This document shows positions 17,111 to 25,322 of a DNA stretch of 64,000 nt, piece after piece; position 1 is the first letter of the stretch, and every line of letters begins with the position of its first letter. The stretch is from Prochlorococcus marinus CUG1415 (GTDB lineage: Bacteria > Cyanobacteriota > Cyanobacteriia > PCC-6307 > Cyanobiaceae), in contig NZ_JAAORL010000002.1 of the NCBI RefSeq assembly GCF_017696015.1, forward strand, positions 186,001-250,000, in the 5' to 3' direction. Under the pieces are notes generated by a model that searched no databases, was not told the origin of the DNA, and was given only the letters and a program-made list of their open reading frames with translations. A program made the translations under genes and the position numbers.

Positions 17111-18969
17111 CAATCTAGTTCAAAAGTCTGTTTCCAAGTTTCATCTTTTTCAGTTTTTGGTTGATTCTTCTTGTGAAGTATATGATTTTGTAGAACTAAT
17201 ACATCCATTTCTGTTCTCATAAAGCAGCGATAAGCATCCTGAGGAGTACAAACAATAGGTTCTCCTCTAACGTTAAATGATGTATTAACTATTACTGAAC
17301 AATTAGTTAATTTTTTAAAAGCCGTTATAAGTCTGTGATAACGAGGATTAGTTCTTTTACTTACCGTTTGAATTCTCGCAGAGTAATCAACGTGCGTAAT
17401 TGCAGGTAATGAAGATCTAGGAATATTTAACTTCTCAATACCAAAAAGATTTTTTTGATCATTATTCATCTCAATGCAAAGTTCTTTTTTTACTGATGAA
17501 ACGAACAGCATATAAGGACTTTTAGTTTTCATTTCAAAATTACTAGTAAGATCCTCTTCAAGTACTGAAGGAGCAAATGGTCTAAAACTTTCTCGGTATT
17601 TGATTTTTAGATTCATCAAACTTTGCATCTTTTGACTCCTAGGGTCTCCAATAATTGATCTTCCTCCAAGAGATCTTGGTCCAAATTCCATTGGTCCATT
17701 AAACCAGCCAATAACTTTGCCATCATCAAGTAATAAAGCAAGCTTTTCAAATAGTTCATCATCTTCAAAAATTTCAAAATGCGCATTTACTTTTTTTAAA
17801 TAATGATTAATTTCTTCATTAGAAAAATTACAACCTAGGTAAGTACCTTTCATAGAATCATTTAGATCAACTTTCCTTGGTTTATTTAAATTCTCATGCC
17901 AACCTATAAATGCAGCTCCTAAAGCGGAACCAGCATCACCACTTGCAGGTTGAATCCAAATATCCTCAAATATTTTTTTATCGAGTAATTTACCATTTGC
18001 AACACAGTTTAAAGCAACTCCTCCAGAAAGACATATCTTGTTTATTCCAGTTTCTTTTCTTAAGGAATAAGCAATTTTAATTAGTATTTCTTCTGTTAAT
18101 AACTGAATAGATGCAGCCAAATCCATATGAAATTGTCTCAATTCTTCATCAGGCTTGCGAGGTGGTGATCCAAAAAGTTTGTGAAACTTTTTACTCGTCA
18201 TTCGAAACCCTCTATGAAATTTAAAGTAATCCATATTTAATTTAAATGTGCCATCTTTTCTAATATCAATTAATTTTGACTCTATTTGTTTCGCATATAT
18301 AGGGTTTCCATAAGGAGCTAATCCCATTAATTTATATTCACCAGAATTAACCTTAAATCCGCAATAATAAGTGAATGCAGAGTATAAAAGTCCTAAGGAA
18401 TGGGGGAAACTTATTTCCCAAAGTGGCTTTATTTTATTATTTGAGCCAATCCAGGCAGAGGTTGTTGCCCACTCTCCAACTGCATCCATACAAAGTATTA
18501 CTGCTTCTTTAAAAGGACTGGGATAGAATGCAGCGGCAGCATGTGATTGATGATGCTCTGAATAAAGTATTTCTGGAATATATGTTTGATTGCTATGTAA
18601 AATTTCATTTTGAATTCTTTTCAAACCTTTTTTTAATTCTGATTTTAAGAATAGTTTTTCTTTTAACCATACATTCATCGCTGATATAAAAGATCTCCCA
18701 CCCCTAGGTGCAACAGCAATATAAGTTTCTAAAAGTCTCTCAAATGTTAATAATGGTTTTTCGTAATATACGATATTCTCAATGTCTCTCAAGTCTAAAT
18801 TATTTGAATTTAAACAGTATTTAATTGCATTTTCTGGAAAACTAGAATCATGCTTTTTTCTAGTAAATCTTTCTTCTTGAACTGCACTAATTATTTCACC
18901 GTCAAAAATTAATGCTGCCGCACTATCATGGTAGTAACATGAAATCCCTAGGATATATTTTTTCTCCAT
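17110..18969 (-). CDS. Carbamoyltransferase, NodU/CmcH/SxtI family
   Basis: A 619-residue protein with the N-terminal Kae1-like domain (ILGISCYYHDSAAALIFDGE at residues 6-25, HHQSHAAAAFYPSPF near residue 143) and the C-terminal carbamoyltransferase domain (GWFNGPMEFGPRSLGGRSII near residue 423, TSFNVRGEPIV near residue 577). The family makes carbamoyl-adenylate from carbamoyl phosphate and ATP and transfers the carbamoyl group to a sugar or alcohol hydroxyl. Followed by SxtJ and DUF5989 homologues in one operon, it likely carbamoylates a surface glycan or lipid. No other saxitoxin genes are present. Confidence 0.92.
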   Translation of the reverse strand: MEKKYILGISCYYHDSAAALIFDGEIISAVQEERFTRKKHDSSFPENAIKYCLNSNNLDLRDIENIVYYEKPLLTFERLLETYIAVAPRGGRSFISAMNVWLKEKLFLKSELKKGLKRIQNEILHSNQTYIPEILYSEHHQSHAAAAFYPSPFKEAVILCMDAVGEWATTSAWIGSNNKIKPLWEISFPHSLGLLYSAFTYYCGFKVNSGEYKLMGLAPYGNPIYAKQIESKLIDIRKDGTFKLNMDYFKFHRGFRMTSKKFHKLFGSPPRKPDEELRQFHMDLAASIQLLTEEILIKIAYSLRKETGINKICLSGGVALNCVANGKLLDKKIFEDIWIQPASGDAGSALGAAFIGWHENLNKPRKVDLNDSMKGTYLGCNFSNEEINHYLKKVNAHFEIFEDDELFEKLALLLDDGKVIGWFNGPMEFGPRSLGGRSIIGDPRSQKMQSLMNLKIKYRESFRPFAPSVLEEDLTSNFEMKTKSPYMLFVSSVKKELCIEMNNDQKNLFGIEKLNIPRSSLPAITHVDYSARIQTVSKRTNPRYHRLITAFKKLTNCSVIVNTSFNVRGEPIVCTPQDAYRCFMRTEMDVLVLQNHILHKKNQPKTEKDETWKQTFELD

Positions 18970-18970
18970 A

Positions 18971-19132
18971 TTAAATAAATAACAAAACTAAAAGTATTTT
19001 TATAAAATAAACAGAGATGTTTAAATCTTTTTTTTTGAGTTCCCCTTTATTCCAAGTTTTAAATTTTGGATCATCATTATAAAAAATTAAAACAAAATCT
19101 AATAAATTCGATGATAACTGTTTTTGTTTCAT
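18971..19132 (-). CDS. Small hypothetical protein with C-terminal hydrophobic helix
   Basis: An ATG-started minus-strand frame of 53 residues (start MKQKQLSSNLLDFVLIFYND) with a hydrophobic stretch near the end (VYFIKILLVLLFI). It ends one base before the start codon of the carbamoyltransferase gene, on the same strand, so it would be the first gene of that operon. The composition looks protein-like, but no family is recognised and chance in such AT-rich DNA cannot be excluded. Confidence 0.35.
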   Translation of the reverse strand: MKQKQLSSNLLDFVLIFYNDDPKFKTWNKGELKKKDLNISVYFIKILLVLLFI

Positions 19133-19452
19133 CAGAACAATTTAAGAATAATTAAAGTAATTAACTTCCCTTTATAAAAGTATATTTTATTCATACAAAG
19201 AGAGGTACATAAATTCTAATTTAAAGCATAAGTGAACTATCTAGGATGACTACGATAAAAAAACTTAATTAAAATTATATTTTACCAATTTAGCAAATCT
19301 TTATTTCCTATGAAATATAGGGAATTTTGAGTTTGGGATTTGAAGATTTAAGCAATCTAGAAAATTAGCTATATGAATTATGTCCAAATTCATATCAATA
19401 TTACGAATTCAAAAAGAACTTATAAAATCAACAAAAAAATTAAAGAAATTTC
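19133..19452. other. Gene-free stretch with a decayed fragment
   Basis: This 320-base gap separates two minus-strand units and presumably holds the promoter of the carbamoyltransferase operon. At 19336-19425 a plus-strand frame reads GFEDLSNLEN, a stop, then LYELCPNSYQYYEFKKNL and another stop; it looks like the end of a decayed gene. Nothing else is recognisable. Confidence 0.3.
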
Positions 19453-20406
19453 TTACTTTTTTGCAATTACAACGCAAGAAATAGTTGATTTCATTTTGAT
19501 AGCTTGATTCAAGTCATATCCATTAGCTGGATAACTGGCAGTAGATAAGATTGAAAAGCCTTGATTTTTAAGAATATTTTCAACTTCTGAAATGTTTTTT
19601 AGATGCAGAATATTATCTGGAGCTGGACTATTAATCGGGAAATTTAGATAAAGAATACCATTATTTTCAAGTAAGTACTTTATATTCTTAAGAACTTTAT
19701 TTGTATTATCAATGCACTCTAATACTTCTACCATTACGATTATTCTATACCTTCCAATATGGATTTTTTCTATATCATCTAATATGTTTATCTGTTCTAG
19801 AGAAACTTTATCTGCTATTTTAATTTTCTGTATTGAAGAATTAGTTTGATTAATGCTTTCCCCACTTATATCCCATCCAGAAACATGTTTGCAATTTTTA
19901 TTCTCTAAAGCAGCTGCTAAATAAAGACCATGGCCTGGACCTATTTCTAATAATCTATAATTAGTTTTCTGACTTTCTATGAATCTTGTGTAATTTATAA
20001 ATGATTTAGAATGGTTATTCCATAATATTTGAGATAGCAAAAGACCTCTTATATATTTTTTCATATAACTCTGATTATCATAAATATCTTTGTATACATC
20101 ATTAAAGTTTGTTCTCCTATATTTATTGGTTTTTAAAAAACATATTTGATCTTTTAATATTTCTTGGCAGAACCATTTATAACTTTTTATATAATCATCA
20201 ATTTCATCGCTTATTAAAAGACTAATATTATTCAAAAGTTTTTTTAGGATCTTAAAATCTTCTGGTGAATGTGAATTAATATTCTTAATTAAACTTTTTT
20301 TATGCGAAGGAAATTCCTCCAATGTCAAATTAATTATCCTTTTTAGAATATTTTCTTCTTTGACCAAAGGGATAAATTCATCCTCTTTAAAAACAATGCC
20401 TTTCAT
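19453..20406 (-). CDS. Class I SAM-dependent methyltransferase
   Basis: This 317-residue protein has an unrecognised N-terminal helical region (about 1-145) and then a methyltransferase domain: LLEIGPGHGLYLAA near residue 153, VSGWDISGES as the acidic loop near residue 177, and IIVMVEVLECIDN for motif IV near residue 225. It belongs to the class I fold and may methylate a glycan residue or an acyl group made by the nearby carrier-protein genes. It diverges from the first acyl-carrier-like gene, with a 250-base shared upstream region. Confidence 0.75.
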   Translation of the reverse strand: MKGIVFKEDEFIPLVKEENILKRIINLTLEEFPSHKKSLIKNINSHSPEDFKILKKLLNNISLLISDEIDDYIKSYKWFCQEILKDQICFLKTNKYRRTNFNDVYKDIYDNQSYMKKYIRGLLLSQILWNNHSKSFINYTRFIESQKTNYRLLEIGPGHGLYLAAALENKNCKHVSGWDISGESINQTNSSIQKIKIADKVSLEQINILDDIEKIHIGRYRIIVMVEVLECIDNTNKVLKNIKYLLENNGILYLNFPINSPAPDNILHLKNISEVENILKNQGFSILSTASYPANGYDLNQAIKMKSTISCVVIAKK

Positions 20407-20656
20407 AATGCCTTTATTACTTTTATGAATAATTTATACTTCAGTATCAAAATTAAGTCTTTAAAATTTCCGAATGTTTGAATAATTTACATTTAAAAAG
20501 ATAATTTTATTTTTTGGAAATAAAAAATTTTTTCATATATATTTCTCTTCAAAGTATGAATTTTTATGTATAAACTAATTGATATTTAACCTTTTTTAAA
20601 AGTATTGACAAATTCTTTCTTATAATTTTTTATTTAAATTTAATTTGTAATTAATA

Positions 20657-20959
20657 ATGAATGAACAAGGAGTATATGAAATAATCTACAAGAGCATTGA
20701 TGAGATAAATAAAACTTTAGATAAAAATGAAAAAATCCCATTAGTTCCTGATGTAGAGTTAATTGGCATAAATGGAATGTTAGATTCAATGGATTTTGCC
20801 ACGTTTATTATTACGTTAGAAAATAAAATTCATGAAAAATATAATATGCAAATTGACTTACTGGAAGAATCTTTAATTAGAAATGAAGATATGAAAGATC
20901 TTAATTCTCCAAATAGCATTAATAATTTGATAAGAAAAATAATTGATAAAAAACCTTAA
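20657..20959 (+). CDS. Acyl carrier protein-like protein (first copy)
   Basis: A 100-residue acidic helical protein. The segment LDSMDFATFIITLE (residues 40-53) matches the carrier-protein site, with Ser42 as the expected phosphopantetheine attachment point, followed by helix II. It is not the fatty-acid ACP: the flanking sequence is different and it sits alone in a polysaccharide island. The spacing and sequence around the serine (IG, six residues, S) match the second copy at 26352, so the two seem related. It probably carries an activated acid or amino acid; the SerRS-like ligase at 23737 is the nearest loading candidate. It converges with the glycosyltransferase gene at four bases. Confidence 0.75.
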   Translation: MNEQGVYEIIYKSIDEINKTLDKNEKIPLVPDVELIGINGMLDSMDFATFIITLENKIHEKYNMQIDLLEESLIRNEDMKDLNSPNSINNLIRKIIDKKP

Positions 20960-20963
20960 TTAA

Positions 20964-22445
20964 TTAAATATATGATTTGTTTTCAATAATCTGCAATCCA
21001 TAATTCTTATCAGAAATTGATTTTTTAATTTCATTATTAATATGATTAAAAATTTTAAGAATATTTTCTTTTTCAATAACAGCATCTGAATTTTGAGGTT
21101 CTACGAAATCAAAGCTATTACATTGTGAAAATACTTGTGCGACGTATTTAATTAGTTTAGTTTTATTGAATTTGAAACCTCTAGTATATGATCGAATATT
21201 TTCAGCCCATTTTCGTCTAGGAATATCTTTCAGTTTGAGAATGTTGTAATAGTTATTAAAGACTGCATTCCCAATAGTTATAACAGGTTTACCTATTAAT
21301 GCCGCTTCCATTCCTGCTGTTCCATTAATTGTAATTAATCCCTTTGATTTTCTAATTAATTCAAAAGTACTTGTTGATGGTTTAACTAGTCGAACATTAG
21401 GCAAAGCCATTATTTTTTTATAATATAATTTACTTCTTCTACCAAGCATTCCCGGATGTTCTTTGACCACAATCCCTTCTCCTAATGAAATACTATTAGA
21501 TAATGATATTATTGTTCCAATTTGATCTTGTGCATTAATACCAGCAATTAATGTCGTATATTCTGGCTGAACATGTAAAGGGAAATAATACCAATTTTCT
21601 AAATCATCAGGCAGATTTGAATAATTAAGATATTTATGACTAAATCTTTTAATTCTATTTTTTATTTCAAAGTTAATTTTTTTAATTGGCGATAAATAGG
21701 CATGATCATTTGCATAAGTTTTAGTTACATAATATCTATATAAATATCGAAAGAAATTATATATTTTATTAAAGCCAATTTTATAATTATCATATGGTAA
21801 AAGTTGTTCTAGAAGTGGTTTATGTTGTTTTTTTATATATGCCTCAATATAATTTTCAGCTTTAATTAGCGATTCATTGGAAGGTTCCAAATTTAAATTT
21901 ATCCCGTGTGAGGATGATTCCTCATATTGGTTATACATTGAAGAATGTAGATTCAAGATTCTGGTACATAAAAAATAAAAAACAGGAATTTTTCTATATT
22001 GACAAACATCTGAAAAGATGAAATGAGGTAGGGCTTCAAAGCCACTTGATATAACGAAATCCGGCTTATTTTCATCTAAAAATGATTCAATTCTTTTATA
22101 AGTCCCAATTACTCTTCGAGCTCTATCTTGTCTTGGTAGATTACAATATGTTCTATCGCTGAGTGCCGCCGATAACAAAGTAGGTCTGCCATATTTATTT
22201 TCATAAACTTCTATTTCTTCTAAAACTTTTTCCCAGCTCATATCACTTAATATTTTTTCGTTTTCACCACAAATCTCTTGAAAATACCAAGTTTTTCGAA
22301 AACTTATATCATTCTTGTATCTTTCATAGAACAACCTCCCTCCAATCAAGGCATCGCATTTATAATCTAGTTTTTTCTTAAAAAGACCTGCTATTTCTTT
22401 ATATAATATTGTAAAATCCAGGTCAGAAACAAAAAGTAAATTCAC
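20964..22445 (-). CDS. Capsule-type GT-B glycosyltransferase-like protein (first copy)
   Basis: A 493-residue protein that is clearly paralogous to the protein at 29723-31207 over its whole length: both start with a LLFxxDxDFTxLYKEIA motif and share RPTLxAAAxSDRTYY, QPEYTT, KEHPGM and GTAGMEA blocks. The later half shows the HP and S/T elements seen in capsule-synthesis (KpsC/KpsS) and polysialyltransferase-like GT-B enzymes, namely VKEHPG, STSTFELI and NGTAGMEAALIGKPVITIG. Likely a transferase for Kdo- or nonulosonate-type sugars in the cytoplasm, but donor and acceptor are inferred. It runs opposite to its paralogue. Confidence 0.68.
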   Translation of the reverse strand: MNLLFVSDLDFTILYKEIAGLFKKKLDYKCDALIGGRLFYERYKNDISFRKTWYFQEICGENEKILSDMSWEKVLEEIEVYENKYGRPTLLSAALSDRTYCNLPRQDRARRVIGTYKRIESFLDENKPDFVISSGFEALPHFIFSDVCQYRKIPVFYFLCTRILNLHSSMYNQYEESSSHGINLNLEPSNESLIKAENYIEAYIKKQHKPLLEQLLPYDNYKIGFNKIYNFFRYLYRYYVTKTYANDHAYLSPIKKINFEIKNRIKRFSHKYLNYSNLPDDLENWYYFPLHVQPEYTTLIAGINAQDQIGTIISLSNSISLGEGIVVKEHPGMLGRRSKLYYKKIMALPNVRLVKPSTSTFELIRKSKGLITINGTAGMEAALIGKPVITIGNAVFNNYYNILKLKDIPRRKWAENIRSYTRGFKFNKTKLIKYVAQVFSQCNSFDFVEPQNSDAVIEKENILKIFNHINNEIKKSISDKNYGLQIIENKSYI

Positions 22446-22777
22446 TTATCATATTCTTAGTTCCTCTAGGGTAATTTATTAAACGTTAATTTATAAAAAT
22501 TTTTTTAATCTAATATGAATTCTTAATAATCTAAATAATAGTTTTTGATCTTAGATATAGAACTAAAAACCTTTATGTTAATTAAAAGTTAAAGAATACT
22601 TTTTAAGTTATTTATAAAATTTCTTCTAGAGTTAAAGTTTTTAAAAAGCAGATCTTGATTTCAAATATTGATTAATAAACAATTTTTAATAAATTAATTT
22701 AATTGATTTGAAATATTATTTGCATAATTAAGTATTTATATATTAATTTTTAATTCTAAAGTTTTGGATTAGTGAAC
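22446..22777. other. Gene-free stretch
   Basis: These 332 bases between two minus-strand genes are extremely AT-rich, with stops in all frames. I see no ORF, tRNA, clear hairpin or repeat. The stretch probably holds the promoter of the glycosyltransferase gene and the 3' end of the GNAT transcript. Confidence 0.5.
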
Positions 22778-23683
22778 TCAATAGCATAATTCTGATCCAA
22801 TCGCTATTTGATCAAATTTGATATCCTTTGGGGCTAAATAAAAATGATGCGCTTTATCTTTTACTGATTTGACTATATTTGTAAGGTTTACATGAGTAGT
22901 CGCAAATAAGCAATTATTTTTTAAAAATAATAAAAACATTATCTGATAAAAATTACTAGAAAATAGCAAGTTATCTGAAGTCCATATAATTTTAATTGCT
23001 TTAAATCTTATTGTTAGATTTTTGATTTTCTTTTCTTTAAAGGATTTATTTATCAATATAGTTAATTTCGATTTGTTTACCTCTAATTTCTCTTGAATGC
23101 ATTCCCCTAAAAAAAACTCATTAGGTGGGGTCTTAAACTGATAATCAACATCATTTTTAAATCTTATTTTTAAAATGGATAGGTCTTTAAATAAATTTGG
23201 GAATAAGTAAAAGATACTTAAACTAAAATTAAAATTGTTAGTCTTTAAAAATCCATTTTTTAATAGAAATCTTTGTATACTAGTACTTGGAGTACAATCA
23301 GTTAGTATAAATTGAGAATTTTGCTTGATCAATTTTTTAAAAAAATATGTAGAAAGTACACCTCTTGCTTTATTAGTGGCATATAAAGCAGAAAAATTGA
23401 TGATGCTTATAAATTCTTTATTTACTTTAATTTTTCCTTGAAAATAAAAAAGCATCGCAATATAAATTTTTTTATTTTCATCTATAAGAAAATATCCAAA
23501 GAAATCTAACTCTTTATTTAAAATATAAATTTTATTTGCCAATTCTTTGGAGTAGTATGAGGACCATTGGTAACCTTTCTTGAGAAAAAGAATTACACTT
23601 ACTAATTCTTGCTTTGTCTCTATTTTTTTAAAAGTTAGGTTTCTTAAATTTAGTAAATTTTTATCTAATTCTTCTTTGCTCAT
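22778..23683 (-). CDS. GNAT-like acyltransferase (first copy)
   Basis: A 301-residue protein, paralogous to the protein at 25323-26222. The N-terminal half resembles a GNAT acyltransferase: a LFLKKGYQWSS segment near residue 32, a beta-strand block with ALYATNKARGVLSTYFFKKL around residues 99-118 where the acyl-CoA loop is expected, and FLLKNGF near residue 143. Gly at the last loop position is replaced by Leu110. The C-terminal half is unique to this pair and ends GSELCY. It starts 53 bases after the SerRS-like gene's stop, so they are co-transcribed. It may move an acyl or aminoacyl group from a carrier protein to an amino sugar; this is inference. Confidence 0.6.
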   Translation of the reverse strand: MSKEELDKNLLNLRNLTFKKIETKQELVSVILFLKKGYQWSSYYSKELANKIYILNKELDFFGYFLIDENKKIYIAMLFYFQGKIKVNKEFISIINFSALYATNKARGVLSTYFFKKLIKQNSQFILTDCTPSTSIQRFLLKNGFLKTNNFNFSLSIFYLFPNLFKDLSILKIRFKNDVDYQFKTPPNEFFLGECIQEKLEVNKSKLTILINKSFKEKKIKNLTIRFKAIKIIWTSDNLLFSSNFYQIMFLLFLKNNCLFATTHVNLTNIVKSVKDKAHHFYLAPKDIKFDQIAIGSELCY

Positions 23684-23736
23684 GAATAGATTCTTATTTT
23701 AGGATTAATAATATATAGTTTTCAAATAAGGGACAA

Positions 23737-24900
23737 CTATAAATTTAATTTTTTTAAAAAATTTATTAGACTTTTATTTTTGAATCCATGTATTGAATAT
23801 AAAATTAGCATCATTCTATCTAGTCCAAATCCAATACAAGTTGAAGTAGGATCCGTATATTTATCTTGAATAAGATTTAAAATTTTAAATGCTTTAAGCA
23901 TAGTTAATTTATGATGATTTATACTTATAAATGATAAAGGATAATTATCTACTAAAGATATAAATTCTTGTTTTAGCTTTAGTAATTTTTGATATTTCGA
24001 ATTAGATCTAAATGCCCCTATAAAAAAGGCATCATTTGCTTCTTCAATAGAATATTTTTCGATAAATAATCCCTCTAGAACTTTTTTTATAATTTGCGTA
24101 AATAAATCAATATTTTTCGTTATTTCTTTTTGAGAACCAACGAATATATACTCTCTCATAGAAAATTCATTTAATCTTCTAAGACTTGTATTTAAAACAT
24201 GAATTTCATTTCTAAAGCATTGAGCTCTTGAAGTAAAAAGAATTGTAGAGTCTGTTAAGGATAAATTACTTTTTATTTTTTCTCTAATATGAGGAAAAAC
24301 CCTAAAACAAACGGTAGGAGAAAGAAAATTCTCACCACTTAGAGTCCTTTTATCATTTTTAATATCTATTATTTTTTCTTTACTTATACCAGAAGTTAAA
24401 ATTAAGATATCAGTGAATTTATCTATATAACCTGTTTTAATTATTGCATCACTGCTAACTGTAAGGGGAACATTAACTTCAATAACATTTTTTATTTCTT
24501 TGCTTATTGTATTTTTTATAAATTGATCAAGCAATAACTTTGCTTCACTAAATTCTGCACTTTCTATAAAATTGCCAAGTGTATCAGATTTGAATAAGAT
24601 TTTTTCAGATATAAGCTTATTAGTGTGATCTAGATAAGATCCTTCATTTATTAAACTCTTTATTTCATTTATTGGTATTGATCTCTTTTCAGGAATAAAA
24701 AGAGGAAAATCTTTTTTGATTGTAATTAATAGTTCATCATAGTATTCACTTTTTACTTTAATTGAGCTTATAGATTTTTCATATGTAATTTTTGAATTAT
24801 ATTTTATTAAAAAATATCTTTTTAAAGAATCAAAATACGAAAAATAAGAGTTGTCTTTTAGTTCAAATTTTAAATATAAATATGAATTCTCATTTGACAT
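23737..24900 (-). CDS. Amino acid:carrier-protein ligase-like (atypical seryl-tRNA synthetase homologue)
   Basis: This 387-residue protein has the class II synthetase catalytic core: CFRNE (residues 228-232, motif 2 with Arg230), NEFSMREYIFVGS (residues 244-256) and CIGFGLDRM (residues 355-363, motif 3 with Arg362). Cys198, Glu232 and Cys355 fit the three zinc ligands of archaeal-type SerRS and of the amino acid:carrier-protein ligases (Bradyrhizobium Bll0957 type). It lacks the long tRNA-binding arm of SerRS; the first 190 residues are unlike it. The family activates Gly or Ala with ATP and loads it on a carrier-protein phosphopantetheine. Carrier-like proteins lie nearby at 20657 and 26352. 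Confidence 0.78.
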   Translation of the reverse strand: MSNENSYLYLKFELKDNSYFSYFDSLKRYFLIKYNSKITYEKSISSIKVKSEYYDELLITIKKDFPLFIPEKRSIPINEIKSLINEGSYLDHTNKLISEKILFKSDTLGNFIESAEFSEAKLLLDQFIKNTISKEIKNVIEVNVPLTVSSDAIIKTGYIDKFTDILILTSGISKEKIIDIKNDKRTLSGENFLSPTVCFRVFPHIREKIKSNLSLTDSTILFTSRAQCFRNEIHVLNTSLRRLNEFSMREYIFVGSQKEITKNIDLFTQIIKKVLEGLFIEKYSIEEANDAFFIGAFRSNSKYQKLLKLKQEFISLVDNYPLSFISINHHKLTMLKAFKILNLIQDKYTDPTSTCIGFGLDRMMLILYSIHGFKNKSLINFLKKLNL

Positions 24901-25322
24901 TAAGATAAATATTTATTTTTAATTTAATCCAAAAACAATCTTGAAGCAAATCTTAGAAAGAATTTATTTCGAAATGATTTTTTAAATTAATTTTCAAGTT
25001 ACGCATAAATAAATATATGTATTAAATGACTATATATTTTTGTTTTTATTACTTTAAAAAAACCTTTTGATTAATTCAAAATTGTAGAAAATAATGATTG
25101 GAAATTAAAATCGATAATTAAGGAATCAAATTCTTATAGAAGAAGCTTATTCAAAAAGATATTTTCGAAAATTAGGTTTCGAGTTTAAAAATTCTATAAT
25201 TATATTAAAGAGGATCTGCTAATTGTTAGTTTAAATAACCTCGACTATACATCTATTAAAACTCAACAAAAATTTTACAAATAATAAGGTAATGATTTTA
25301 TCTAGAGACCTTTCTTTAATCT
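24901..25322. other. Gene-free stretch between GNAT-related genes
   Basis: A 422-base gap with no intact gene. It contains one plus-strand GNAT-like remnant (listed separately) and, right after it, a short in-frame piece VSLNNLDYTSIKTQQKFYK that also ends in a stop. The remainder is AT-rich and stops in every frame. This looks like scar tissue from a deleted or decayed gene between the two duplicated modules. Confidence 0.35.
25118..25222 (+). pseudogene. Remnant of a GNAT acetyltransferase C-terminus
   Basis: The plus-strand frame from 25118 to the stop at 25222 reads EEAYSKRYFRKLGFEFKN in its centre. A YFRKLGFE segment is the classic end of a GNAT acetyltransferase (the Y..kLGF motif). There is no start codon and no upstream domain, and an in-frame TAA lies immediately before it, so it can only be a decayed fragment. 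It lies on the strand opposite to the two intact GNAT-like genes around it. Confidence 0.33.

Noticed and set aside
15338-18969. Saxitoxin biosynthesis cluster
   Set aside because: Only the carbamoyltransferase triad is present; no SxtA-type or other toxin genes occur.
23737-24900. True seryl-tRNA synthetase
   Set aside because: The N-terminal coiled-coil arm for tRNA is missing and the motifs fit the carrier-protein ligase group better.
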